The notes below the pieces were generated by a model that did no database searches, was not told the DNA's origin, and saw only the letters and a program-made list of their open reading frames with translations. Below are positions 41,206 to 49,077 of a DNA stretch of 49,077 nt, in pieces. The stretch covers positions 1-49,077 of the forward strand of contig JAEELW010000074.1 in the NCBI GenBank assembly GCA_016282915.1, written 5' to 3'. Every line of letters starts with the position of its first letter. Positions within the stretch are counted from its first letter, which is position 1. This DNA is from Lachnospiraceae bacterium. GTDB taxonomy: Bacteria > Bacillota > Clostridia > Lachnospirales > Lachnospiraceae. Both the position numbers and the translations under genes were made by a program.

Positions 41206-44200
41206 TTATACTCTGCTCACACCGACGATGAGCTGCGGCCCGTCCTTTTCATGGACCAGTCCCACACGCAGACTGAGCTTTTCATAATCGCTGCTCAGCT
41301 TCAGACGGTAACTGAGGATGAACACCTCGCCGTTTTTCACCTTTTCGAGGATCTTCTCCCTGTCCATCCCGGCCAGGAAGCATTCCGCATCGTCGGGATG
41401 CAGCCGGGGCAGCGCCTCCTTTACCGAATCCCCGAAAAAGTCCGTTCCGGCTCTGGACGAGCCCATACGGGAATATTCATCCGTGGCACTGTAGATCATA
41501 TAAGTGCCGCTTTCGGGATCCACGGTATAGATCGCGATGAAATTCCCCATAAGTGCCGAGATCCTGGAGAAGGTGATGCTCTCCTCCCTCAGGCGCTCGA
41601 TCATCTCCTGCTGCCGCATCTGCGCATCCACATTATTGACACCGATCACAATGGAAGAACTGTCCCCCTGCATACGGACCGCTTTCATGCTCACATAGCG
41701 GGGCTCCCCGTCCATCATAAGCCGGTATGTGAGCGTGAACGCGCCGTGATCCTCCAGGGCTGCGGTCACGTTTTCTTTGGTGAATTCCCCTACAAACTTT
41801 TCCTGGTCGTCGATATAAAGATACTCAAGAGCATCCTTACGGGCCGCATTGAAGAAATCCGTTCCGTTCTTTTCTATGTAAATATCCGAGCTGCCTGCTT
41901 CCGAATGGTATTCGGAATACTCCTCCGTTTCCAGATCCACATAATACAGATCGATATAGTCGGCAGAAAGCGCTCCGGCCACGCTCATATAGGTAACGGC
42001 GTTCTCGTTTCGCGGTGTCACGCTTAAGATGGCCACAGCATAGGCATCTACGTCCTTCACCGGGTTTTCCGCCGCTTTCCGGAGCAGGGCGTTTACCGTT
42101 TCTCCGTTCTTCGTGCTTTCGGAGATAAAGACCCTCTGACCGATCTGTTCGCACTGCTTCATGGAATTGAGCAGTGTGGTCGCCACCTTTTCCGTTTCAT
42201 CGCTCCGGGTATAGCTTTCCACAAACTCCCGGTAAGAGCGGTTACTCCGGAGGATCGAAAAAGCCTGTCCGTCCGTTTCCAGGAGCGCCATGGGTATGGT
42301 ATTGAAATAATGCCCTGCGGAATCGATCTCATCGCTGGAGACCGCATCCAGGTCATACAGATTGATGGAGCTTGCGATCCTCTGGTAATCGGACTCCTCC
42401 GGAGCCTCAAAACCGATCTGTATGCCCTGACGGTTCCTTTCCAGTATCGCTTCAAAGGGAACCGGCTTGCAGAAGTGATAGCCCTGCATCTTCGTACAGC
42501 CGATCTCGCAGAGAAATGCAAACTGCTCCTCCGTCTCCACGCCTTCCGTGACCGTCTCAAAGCCCAGGCTCAGGGCCATGCGCATCAGTTCCGTGAGCAG
42601 TATCCTGGAACGGGGATTACTTTCAAACTGCCGCATAAAACGCATATCAAACTTGATGAGGTCAAAATCCAGTTCCTGTAAGAGATCCAGTGAGGAATAA
42701 CCGCTGCCGAAATCGTCCATCCATACCTGGAAGCCCAGTTCCCGGAAACGGCTGATCCTCTCCTTCATGAATTCGAAATTCTCACCGATGACGCTCTCCG
42801 TGATCTCGATGGTGATCAGGCTGTGGGGGATCCTTGCCGCATCCAGGCGGCTGCAGATCTCCTCCACGATATCACAGCATTCAAAATCCGTCCTCGAAAG
42901 ATTGACCGAGATCGGCACTACGGGAAGATGCGTTTTCCTCTGTTTCCGTATCCTCTCGCAGATGATGTCCACGATATGCAGATCCACCTTGTAGATCAGC
43001 CGCATCTCCTCCAGTATGGGGATAAAATCCGCCGGAGAGAGCATGCCTTTGACCGGATCGATCCAGCGGGCCAGCGCTTCCTCATCGCAGACCTTCTTGT
43101 TCGTGGAACGGACGATCGGCTGATAAAAGGCCGTGATCCATTTTTCCTCGATGGCACGGTCAAGATTGCTGACGATATACTGACGGTTGAGCTCACGGGT
43201 AAGCATCCTGTTATCATAATAGGTGAAATAAGAACGATTATCGTCCCTGGCGACATTACAGGCGTATTTGGCCCGGTCGCAGGCCAGGGAACTCTCCACC
43301 ATCCCCATGGAATCGGGATAGATACCGGCGCGGATGGGAAGCGTCCTGCCGCCGTTGGCTGCTTTCATTTCCCGGAATACGGCCTTCAGTTTCTGTTCCA
43401 CGCTTCCGGCTTCACAGAACGCCGCAAAATGATCCTGTCCGAAACGGCTGCAGCATTCCGCTCCGAAATGCTTTACGAGCAGTCCCGCCAGCTCCCGGAT
43501 CAGGATATCGCCTTCGGCAAAGCCGTATTTCATGTTGAAATAGCGCATCCCGCCCAGGTTCAGATATACCACTGCCGAAAGGATATCCTTTGCGTGCATG
43601 TCGTTACGCCCGCTCTCGGCCAGCTGGAAGAAAAAGGTCATGCTGGGAAGTCCCGTGAGAGAATCATAATTCATCTCCCGCAGGATCCGGTTCTCCCTCT
43701 CATGCTTTTCGGACAGCTGCATGGTCTCCGCCCCCGGAGGAAGGAGACGCCTGCGGTCTCCGTCGCTCTGCGCGGATAACTGCTCATAAAAGCGGTTTTT
43801 ATCCTCATACATGATCTCGTCCGCGCGCCGCAGCGCCATGCGGACATTACGGCAGTTCTTCTCGACACAGCCGCCGATTGAGAACGAAAGGCGGTCATAT
43901 CCTTTACAGCCCTGCCGCACTCTTTCGATCTTCTCATCCAGTTCTTCTTTGGTGATATTCCTGACAATGATCGTGAATTCGTCACCGCCGGCACGGTAGA
44001 TCTCGTTTTCGGAAAAGACCGATTTCAGGATACTGGCGGCGTTTTTCAGCAAAAGATCGCCGGCGTTATGCCCTTCCATGTCATTGATGGCTTTCAGGCA
44101 GTTGACATCAGCAAAGACCACGCCGACCGAAGTGTTCTCCTCAAGCCCGTAACTGAGCTCGTCCACCACATTGTTCATCTCGTTACGGTTCATGACGCCC

Positions 44201-44808
44201 GTGAGCATATCCCGGGTGCTTAACTGGCGCAGCCGGTCGAGGAGCAGGTGATTGCCCAGCTCCGAGCCGAGGATAAAGGTCGTGATCTCCAGGGTTTCTC
44301 TTATTTTGGCTGCCCTGCGGGCATCAAAATTGATGGCCCAGATATATCCAAGAAACTGATTGTGGGATTTCAGGGGAAAGAGTACGATATTGCGTACGCC
44401 GGCAGAAACGAGGGCCTCATGCCATACGGGATTCTTTTTCCGGAGGTGCTCCATATCCTCCCGTCCCCTGGCAAAGATACAGCTGGCAATACCGAGGGTC
44501 TTCTTCCAGGATTCAATGAATTCATAGGAACTGCTGTCGAGATACTCCGCCATCGGCATGAGTCCGGAGCCCTCCGCAAAAGCTTCGGCCAGGACGCTGC
44601 AGCTCCTTTTGGCTTCATCGATCACAAGGATACAGCAGTGATCTGCGGCACAATGCTCACGGATCCCCGCGATCACTTCCTGCATCGTCGCGTTGAAATC
44701 CGTCGTGCCCCGAAGCTTTAAACTGGTTTCCAGGACCATCCTGGCGGTTCCCGCCGAAAGATCGGAGATACTGCCGGAGCTGCTGCCCGTGATTTCCCGA
44801 AGATTCAT
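41206..44808 (-). CDS. Large c-di-GMP enzyme: GAF-GGDEF-GGDEF-EAL-PAS
   Basis: A 1200-residue cytosolic protein. Order: GAF-like sensor (about 20-195), GGDEF with intact motif at 274-278, a second GGDEF domain with degenerate GQDHF (457-461), an EAL phosphodiesterase domain (about 545-790) and PAS-like domains to the end. The EAL part keeps key residues: EALARW (577-582), SVNLSRTDF, EITES, MDDFGSGYSSL, LIKFDM, TEGVE and the MQGYHF Gln. It could therefore both make and break c-di-GMP, with the second GGDEF perhaps acting as a GTP sensor. The N-terminal half is homologous to the smaller cyclase at the other end of the window. The third Met is chosen as start because GAGG is 7 nt before it and only 1 nt before the first. 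Confidence 0.92.
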   Translation of the reverse strand: MNLREITGSSSGSISDLSAGTARMVLETSLKLRGTTDFNATMQEVIAGIREHCAADHCCILVIDEAKRSCSVLAEAFAEGSGLMPMAEYLDSSSYEFIESWKKTLGIASCIFARGREDMEHLRKKNPVWHEALVSAGVRNIVLFPLKSHNQFLGYIWAINFDARRAAKIRETLEITTFILGSELGNHLLLDRLRQLSTRDMLTGVMNRNEMNNVVDELSYGLEENTSVGVVFADVNCLKAINDMEGHNAGDLLLKNAASILKSVFSENEIYRAGGDEFTIIVRNITKEELDEKIERVRQGCKGYDRLSFSIGGCVEKNCRNVRMALRRADEIMYEDKNRFYEQLSAQSDGDRRRLLPPGAETMQLSEKHERENRILREMNYDSLTGLPSMTFFFQLAESGRNDMHAKDILSAVVYLNLGGMRYFNMKYGFAEGDILIRELAGLLVKHFGAECCSRFGQDHFAAFCEAGSVEQKLKAVFREMKAANGGRTLPIRAGIYPDSMGMVESSLACDRAKYACNVARDDNRSYFTYYDNRMLTRELNRQYIVSNLDRAIEEKWITAFYQPIVRSTNKKVCDEEALARWIDPVKGMLSPADFIPILEEMRLIYKVDLHIVDIICERIRKQRKTHLPVVPISVNLSRTDFECCDIVEEICSRLDAARIPHSLITIEITESVIGENFEFMKERISRFRELGFQVWMDDFGSGYSSLDLLQELDFDLIKFDMRFMRQFESNPRSRILLTELMRMALSLGFETVTEGVETEEQFAFLCEIGCTKMQGYHFCKPVPFEAILERNRQGIQIGFEAPEESDYQRIASSINLYDLDAVSSDEIDSAGHYFNTIPMALLETDGQAFSILRSNRSYREFVESYTRSDETEKVATTLLNSMKQCEQIGQRVFISESTKNGETVNALLRKAAENPVKDVDAYAVAILSVTPRNENAVTYMSVAGALSADYIDLYYVDLETEEYSEYHSEAGSSDIYIEKNGTDFFNAARKDALEYLYIDDQEKFVGEFTKENVTAALEDHGAFTLTYRLMMDGEPRYVSMKAVRMQGDSSSIVIGVNNVDAQMRQQEMIERLREESITFSRISALMGNFIAIYTVDPESGTYMIYSATDEYSRMGSSRAGTDFFGDSVKEALPRLHPDDAECFLAGMDREKILEKVKNGEVFILSYRLKLSSDYEKLSLRVGLVHEKDGPQLIVGVSRV

Positions 44809-44819
44809 ATACATACCTC

Positions 44820-44831
44820 ATAAAGCTTTAT
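44820..44831 (-). promoter_or_regulatory. 12-bp palindrome in the leader of the GGDEF/EAL gene
   Basis: ATAAAGCTTTAT is a perfect palindrome located directly upstream of the GAGG ribosome binding site, between promoter and start codon. It may be a small operator. Confidence 0.3.
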
Positions 44832-44841
44832 AGAAACTGTC

Positions 44842-44875
44842 ATTATATTATATCCGAAAATACAGGGTCCCGCAA
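44842..44875 (-). promoter_or_regulatory. Promoter of the GGDEF/EAL protein gene
   Basis: TTGCGG (44870-44875) and TATAAT (44847-44852) on the minus strand, 17 nt apart. A second TATAAT overlaps it at 44842-44847 (TATAATATAAT). The same -35 (TTGCGG) occurs in the DegV operon promoter. Confidence 0.65.
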
Positions 44876-44980
44876 GTCCATCCGCAGACCGGATAGACCG
44901 GAAAAACAACGCTTTATCCCTTCGCCGGCCCGGATGACTGTTAGCGTTTGCTCTCCTGCCGGCCACTGAACGTAACATGC

Positions 44981-45009
44981 TTGCCGCCTCCCCGTATTTT
45001 TGTTATACT
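44981..45009 (+). promoter_or_regulatory. Promoter of the AP2-domain gene, implying a leaderless mRNA
   Basis: TTGCCG (44981-44986) and TATACT (45004-45009), 17 nt apart. A transcript start 7-8 nt after the -10 falls at 45016-45017, exactly at the ATG, and no ribosome binding site precedes the ATG. Two GCCGGC palindromes (44924-44929 and 44958-44963) lie just upstream. Confidence 0.6.
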
Positions 45010-45016
45010 GTCTTTT

Positions 45017-45811
45017 ATGAGCAGAGATAATGCCGGAGTATACACGGCCGCAAAAAAGGACGGAAGCCTGTATTACCGCGCTTCCATCACCCATAAGGGG
45101 AAGCATATCAGCCTCGGAAGCTTCAACGATGCCGAAGAAGCGCACCGCGCCTACAATCAGGCGCGTCTTTTGCTGCGCGATCCGAAATGCGGGATCCTCG
45201 ACTATCATGAGCCCTCCCCTCTGCCCTTTGAGAAGTGGGTATGTCTGGTGAACTTCCGCGACAACGGCATTTATGTGGTCAATCCCGTCTATATCATGCA
45301 TAAGATGTTTTTTTACTATCTGAGCCCCACGGAGATCCTGAAATTTGACGCGGACGAGCTCTTTTTCTACAGCTCCCACAAGATCATGCGGCGGGGAAAC
45401 CACTATTTTGCCGCTGATTACGGGCTGCAGGTAAACATCTTAAACCGTTACGGCATCAGGAGTTACGCCGTGGAGGGCCGTGATTATTTCTTTTTAAACG
45501 GCGATATCCTGGACTTCCGCTCCTCCAATCTGAGCATCGTCAACCGTTATATCGGGGTCACCAGGGAAGTCAAAAGGGGCCGGACCATTTTCCGCAGCCG
45601 CATTCACGTGCGCGGCAATTATATCATCGGGGATTATGCCAGTGAGGACGAGGCCGCCATCGCCTACAACAAGGCCGTGGATCTTCTGAAGTTCAAAGGC
45701 AGTAAGCGTAATTATACGAAGAACTATCTGGAGCATCTGAGCAAAGAAGAATATGCTGCGATCTACTCCAGGGTGAAACTCTCCCCGAAGCTCAGGGTAC
45801 TGGAGTTTTAG
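45017..45811 (+). CDS. Protein with two AP2-like DNA-binding domains
   Basis: A 264-residue protein. An AP2/ERF-like three-strand-plus-helix domain lies at about 7-55 (GVYTAAKKDGSLYYRASI, ISLGSFNDAEEAHRAYNQA) and a second one at about 178-225 (IGVTREVKRGRTIFRSRI, GDYASEDEAAIAYNKA). Between them are about 120 residues with aromatic-rich strands. No nuclease or recombinase domain is visible, although bacterial AP2 domains often accompany HNH endonucleases or integrases. The start chosen follows the promoter directly; the frame is open for 23 codons upstream, but that part overlaps the promoter. I infer DNA binding, perhaps a regulator; target unknown. Confidence 0.75.
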   Translation: MSRDNAGVYTAAKKDGSLYYRASITHKGKHISLGSFNDAEEAHRAYNQARLLLRDPKCGILDYHEPSPLPFEKWVCLVNFRDNGIYVVNPVYIMHKMFFYYLSPTEILKFDADELFFYSSHKIMRRGNHYFAADYGLQVNILNRYGIRSYAVEGRDYFFLNGDILDFRSSNLSIVNRYIGVTREVKRGRTIFRSRIHVRGNYIIGDYASEDEAAIAYNKAVDLLKFKGSKRNYTKNYLEHLSKEEYAAIYSRVKLSPKLRVLEF

Positions 45812-45855
45812 CATCAACAGGCTTTTACGGGAGCGGCTCTGTCCGCCATGCAGAA

Positions 45856-45884
45856 GCGCCTTCGCCGACGGGCGCAGGCCTTTT
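45856..45884 (+). terminator. Weak terminator candidate after the AP2-domain gene
   Basis: GCGCC (45856-45860) and GGCGC (45871-45875) can pair, with UUUU a few nt later (45881-45884). Further hairpins (GCCGCGC/GCGCGGC near 45909-45929 and GAAGAATATC/GATATTTCTTC near 45935-45955) fill the gap before tyrA. Confidence 0.3.
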
Positions 45885-45970
45885 GATCAAAGTATCGGCC
45901 CGCAGCCGCGCAGCAGGTGCGCGGCCCGGACTGAAGAATATCGATATTTCTTCAAGGCAGGTTATCATCA

Positions 45971-47083
45971 ATGGAATCAGCAGCAGGATTTAAAATGCAG
46001 CGTTTTCTTTTTCTGGGACTGGGACTGATCGGAGGTTCGATCGCAAGAGGCCTCCGTGCCGCCAGACCGGACGTCTATATCAGCGCCTGGGCAAGGCACG
46101 CCGAGCGTATACGGCCGGCCGTGGAGGACGGTACCCTGAACAGCATCGCGGAAAGCCCCGTCTCCGATGTGGTGCAGGCGGATGTGATCCTGCTCTGCGC
46201 GCCCACAGGCAGCAATATCGAAAATCTGCGTACTATCGCCCCGCTGCTCCGTCCGGACACCCTGGTCACGGATGTGGGCTCCGTGAAAGGCGATATCCAG
46301 AAGACCGCAGAAGAACTCGGGATCGCGGCGCAGTTTCTGGGCGGTCATCCCATGACCGGCCGTGAGACCAGCGGTTACGCCGCTGCCGATGCGCGCATCC
46401 TTGAAAATACCTATTATCTCCTCACGCCTTCGTCACAGACCCGGCCGGAATATACCGAAAAGTATACGGAGCTTGTCCGCGAGCTGAAGGCGATCCCCAT
46501 GCTCAGCGATCCCGCCGGACATGATTACGCTACGGCTGCCATCAGCCACGTGCCGCATCTGATCGCCGCGCAGCTGGTACGTACCGTAAAAGAGGAAGAT
46601 AATGAAGACGAATTCATGCGCACCATTGCCGCCGGCGGCTTTAAAGACATCACGCGCATCGCATCCTCGGATCCCGCCATGTGGGAGAGCATCTGCCGGA
46701 GCAATACGGAAAATATCCGCCTGCTCCTGGAAAAATATATCGACGGTCTGAAGCGGATCGATCATACGCTGGAAGAAGGCGATTTTTCGCAGATCTCGGA
46801 ACTTTTTAAAGAAAGCGGCGCCTACAGAAACGGCATGAACGACCGCCGCTCCAGCGCGATCCCCAACGATTACCGCCTGTATGTGGACGTGCCCGATGAA
46901 ACGGGCATCATCGCCGCCGTGGCCACGCTCCTGGCCGGCGCCGGCATCAATATCAAGAACATCGGCATCACCCACAACCGTGAGCAGGCCGAGGGCGCAC
47001 TCTATATCGCTTTCTATGAAAAAGGGGATATGCAGTCCGCGATCCCCATCCTGAAAGAACACTCCTACCGTGTGATCCTGTAG
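45971..47083 (+). CDS. tyrA: Prephenate dehydrogenase with ACT domain
   Basis: A 370-residue enzyme of tyrosine synthesis that oxidises prephenate to 4-hydroxyphenylpyruvate with NAD. The Rossmann motif is GLGLIGGS (16-23); GSVKGD, GGHPMTGRETSG and ISHVPHLIA are typical of the family. Residues about 294-370 form an ACT domain (DVPDETGIIAAVATLLAGAGINIKNI), probably for tyrosine feedback. The first ATG is kept (AAGGCAGG, about 9 nt upstream); Met9 with AGGA upstream is an alternative start. It stands alone and is convergent with the DegV operon. Confidence 0.94.
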   Translation: MESAAGFKMQRFLFLGLGLIGGSIARGLRAARPDVYISAWARHAERIRPAVEDGTLNSIAESPVSDVVQADVILLCAPTGSNIENLRTIAPLLRPDTLVTDVGSVKGDIQKTAEELGIAAQFLGGHPMTGRETSGYAAADARILENTYYLLTPSSQTRPEYTEKYTELVRELKAIPMLSDPAGHDYATAAISHVPHLIAAQLVRTVKEEDNEDEFMRTIAAGGFKDITRIASSDPAMWESICRSNTENIRLLLEKYIDGLKRIDHTLEEGDFSQISELFKESGAYRNGMNDRRSSAIPNDYRLYVDVPDETGIIAAVATLLAGAGINIKNIGITHNREQAEGALYIAFYEKGDMQSAIPILKEHSYRVIL

Positions 47084-47116
47084 ATATACGATCTGCGAAA
47101 TCTTATCCCCTGAAAC

Positions 47117-47144
47117 AAAAACAGCGGCCCGAAGGCCGCTTTTC
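47117..47144. terminator. Bidirectional terminator between tyrA and the DegV genes
   Basis: AGCGGCC (47123-47129) and GGCCGCT (47134-47140) form a stem with a 4-nt CGAA loop. UUUU follows on the plus strand and a U-rich stretch (GUUUUUG) on the minus strand, so it can serve both convergent genes. Confidence 0.8.
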
Positions 47145-47151
47145 CATTCTT

Positions 47152-48018
47152 TTATACTGACGGGTGCAGCCCGATCCCCATGCCCGCCGCATTGGGGCCG
47201 GTATGGCAGGATACGCTCAGCGACAGGGGATCATAATAGGTCTCGATCCCGGGAAACGCCTCCTGCACACGATTCTGCCAGGCTTCCGCATCTGCCGGAT
47301 CCAGAAACGAACCCGCACAGCCGATGATGAGCTGGCTGTCTTCATATTCCGCGAAATGCTGCTTTCTCTCCTCGAGCATGGCCGTGATCACGGCCTCACG
47401 GGATTTCTCCACGCCGCGGATCTTCTGATGCGTATCAAATTTCTCCCCGCGGGTGACGAGCACGGGTTTGATGTTCAGAAGCCCTGCCAGCATGGCTGCT
47501 GCCGGCGTCACGCGCCCGCTGCGTTTGAAATATTCCAGGCTTTCCACGGTAAGGTAGATGCAGGATTTATAGGCATCCGCCTCCAGCCTTTCTTTGATCT
47601 GTGCGGCGCTCTGTCCCTCTGACGCAAGTCTGCAGGCCAGCATGATCGACTGCCGCTGGCTGACGGATACACGGTGATTGTCCGCCACCTCCACACGTCC
47701 GTCATAATCCTCCGCGATCATGGCCGCCGACTGGTAAGCGCCGGAAAGCCCGCTGCTCATGGGAACATAGATGATCTCGTCCGCCGTATCCAGTACCAGC
47801 TCCCACACATCCATGACCGAGGCCGGCGAAGGCTGTGAGCTGCTCACTTTATGACCGCCCATCTGCGCCTCAAAAAACTGCGCATGGGTGATGTCTTCAT
47901 TTTCATAATAGGTATGATCGTCGATGATCACAGGCATGGGAACCACATGGATCCCCATCTCCCTGGCTTCATCGCCGAAGATGCCGCTGTTTGAATCCGT
48001 TACGACTGCAGTTTTCAT
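47152..48018 (-). CDS. DegV family fatty-acid-binding protein
   Basis: A 288-residue DegV protein. Typical marks are TDSNSGI near the N-terminus, a VSSSQPSPASVMDV segment, the PMSSGLSGAYQSA loop that binds the fatty-acid carboxylate, the EYFKRSGRVTPA motif and the C-terminal HTGPNAAGMG. DegV/FakB proteins present fatty acids to the FakA kinase; no fakA gene is in this window. Its ATG overlaps the preceding stop by one nt (TGATG), so it is translationally coupled to the other DegV gene. Confidence 0.92.
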   Translation of the reverse strand: MKTAVVTDSNSGIFGDEAREMGIHVVPMPVIIDDHTYYENEDITHAQFFEAQMGGHKVSSSQPSPASVMDVWELVLDTADEIIYVPMSSGLSGAYQSAAMIAEDYDGRVEVADNHRVSVSQRQSIMLACRLASEGQSAAQIKERLEADAYKSCIYLTVESLEYFKRSGRVTPAAAMLAGLLNIKPVLVTRGEKFDTHQKIRGVEKSREAVITAMLEERKQHFAEYEDSQLIIGCAGSFLDPADAEAWQNRVQEAFPGIETYYDPLSLSVSCHTGPNAAGMGIGLHPSV

Positions 48019-48905
48019 CAGTTAACCCGCTCGTCTCCCCAGAAAAACAATGCTACGGTTCCCGGCCCGGTATGCGCGCCGATCAGATTGCCGATATAGT
48101 TGATCTTCACCCTGCCCTTCTGCTTCGGGAAACGCTCCTCGATCAGATCCGCAACGGCTTTTGCATCGTCATAACAATGCGCATGCGTGATCAGTACCTT
48201 TCCGTCATAATCCTTCCCGTTAAAAGCTTTTTCCTCCATGATGTCCACGATGCGGTTGATGACCTTTTTCTTGGTACGGATCTTTTCCCTCGGGATCAGC
48301 CTGCCCATATAATCGACATTAAGAAGCGGGCAGATATTGAGCATGGTCCCCACGAAGCCGGCCGTTTTTGAGACGCGGCCGCCGCGGATGAAGAACGTCA
48401 GATCCGTAGTGAAGAACCAGTGGTTCAGCTGTTTTTTATGTTTCTCCGCATAATCATAAACTTCGTCGATATCCTTGCCGGAATTCTTCATCTCGGCGAG
48501 CTCCCACATCAGCAGACCGTAACCGCCGCTTGCCGCCAGCGAGTCCACGATATAGAGCCTGCGGTCCGGATATTTTTCCTCCAGCATATCCTTTGCGAGC
48601 TTTGCGGAATTCAGCGTACCCGAGATCCCCGAGGAAAGCGTCAGATGCAGCACATCCTTTCCTTCCTTCAGGTATTTTTCAAAATAATTAACGAACTCTT
48701 CCACATTCACCTGAGAGGTCTTTGTATCCTCCCCGGCCACCATGCGGCGGTAAAACTCATCATAGGGAACCGTTACGCCCAGATCATCCACATAATCCTT
48801 ACCGCCCAGTTCATAATGGAACGGAACGTAGGAGATCCCCAGTTCTTCCATTTGTTCCGCCGTCAGATCCACTGCGGAACAGCAGCTCAGAATAAAATCA
48901 CCCAT
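48018..48905 (-). CDS. DegV family fatty-acid-binding protein
   Basis: A 295-residue DegV protein and first gene of the pair. It has the SCCSAVDLTAEQ N-terminus, a KTSQVNVEEFVNYF segment, the LSSGISGTLNSAK loop, FFIRGGRVSKTAGF and the C-terminal GAHTGPGTVALFF. It differs clearly from its neighbour, so the two may bind different fatty acids, as known for FakB1 and FakB2. AAGGAGAGGGAG precedes the ATG. Confidence 0.92.
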   Translation of the reverse strand: MGDFILSCCSAVDLTAEQMEELGISYVPFHYELGGKDYVDDLGVTVPYDEFYRRMVAGEDTKTSQVNVEEFVNYFEKYLKEGKDVLHLTLSSGISGTLNSAKLAKDMLEEKYPDRRLYIVDSLAASGGYGLLMWELAEMKNSGKDIDEVYDYAEKHKKQLNHWFFTTDLTFFIRGGRVSKTAGFVGTMLNICPLLNVDYMGRLIPREKIRTKKKVINRIVDIMEEKAFNGKDYDGKVLITHAHCYDDAKAVADLIEERFPKQKGRVKINYIGNLIGAHTGPGTVALFFWGDERVN

Positions 48906-48952
48906 TCTCCCTCTCCTTTAACGTAAGTTGCTGTGCAAACACTCACCAAGAC

Positions 48953-48981
48953 ATTGTAGCACAATACAGAGGATACCGCAA
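48953..48981 (-). promoter_or_regulatory. Promoter of the DegV gene pair
   Basis: TTGCGG (48976-48981) and TACAAT (48953-48958) on the minus strand, 17 nt apart; predicted leader about 40 nt. Nothing else is recognised to the window end. Confidence 0.6.
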
Positions 48982-49077
48982 GATGTAGCTTTTCCTCTCC
49001 CCTTCACCTGCTTTTACGTTTCCGGCAGCAACGCGCTGTATCAAAGCACTGCGCTGCTTTCACAGAATCGCTCAGAG

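Noticed and set aside
1-49077. tRNA, rRNA, CRISPR array, transposase, integrase or phage genes
   Set aside because: I looked through the intergenic stretches and protein translations and found none that could be supported.

Overview
The window looks like a chromosomal segment of an anaerobic Gram-positive Clostridia bacterium, most likely Lachnospiraceae-like. The reasons are the moderate G+C content, AGGAGG-type ribosome binding sites, lipobox lipoproteins, a Cwp84-like papain/lectin-like surface protease, paired DegV genes, and an exosortase XrtG / Firmicu-CTERM locus. I saw no rRNA, tRNA, CRISPR array, transposase or phage gene.

Layout. 1-190: edge of another minus-strand gene, with an extended -10 promoter and an 11-bp inverted repeat. 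188-12488 (minus): a three-gene operon of giant secreted Ig-like proteins that share one signal peptide and one C-terminal module but carry different N-terminal enzymes (transglutaminase, papain-like C1 protease, transglutaminase). 12668-15242: a GGDEF diguanylate cyclase convergent with a zinc-ribbon, GQ-repeat membrane protein. 15572-17899 (plus): a complete polar amino acid ABC importer. 17910-24060 (minus): a composite importer operon in which one lipoprotein fuses a polar amino acid binding domain to a MetQ/NlpA domain, followed by MetN, MetI, two HisM/GlnP-type permeases and a GlnQ-type ATPase. Its leader of about 510 nt holds a multi-helix RNA, a 35-codon Cys-rich leader peptide (codons 8-15 read CWCMCRMC), and an intrinsic terminator whose 5' arm is perfectly complementary to a segment just after the Cys codons. 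I read this as a cysteine (and perhaps methionine) ribosome-mediated attenuator, and it is the most interesting element here.

24260-25258 (plus): a tRNA-dihydrouridine synthase. 25325-33401 (minus): an eight-element unit (promoter plus seven overlapping or tightly packed genes) for an XrtG exosortase system: two 6-pyruvoyl-tetrahydropterin-synthase-like proteins, the Firmicu-CTERM target, the exosortase, a processive GT2 glycosyltransferase, a two-TM putative sensor, and a large PTPS-related multi-TM protein. Together they probably make and sort a cell-surface glycoconjugate. 33459-35673 (minus): flotillin plus a YczE-family membrane protein.

35873-41143 (minus): aminopeptidase P, deoC, a response regulator with a GEDEF-type cyclase domain, and threonine synthase. 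41206-44808 (minus): a 1200-residue GAF-GGDEF-GGDEF-EAL-PAS protein. 45017-45811 (plus): a two-AP2-domain protein whose promoter implies a leaderless mRNA. 45971-47083 (plus): prephenate dehydrogenase. 47152-48905 (minus): two translationally coupled DegV proteins.

Common threads are cell-surface construction (Ig-like enzymes, the XrtG system), c-di-GMP signalling (three GGDEF proteins, perhaps a degenerate fourth) and amino acid supply (two importer operons, thrC, tyrA).
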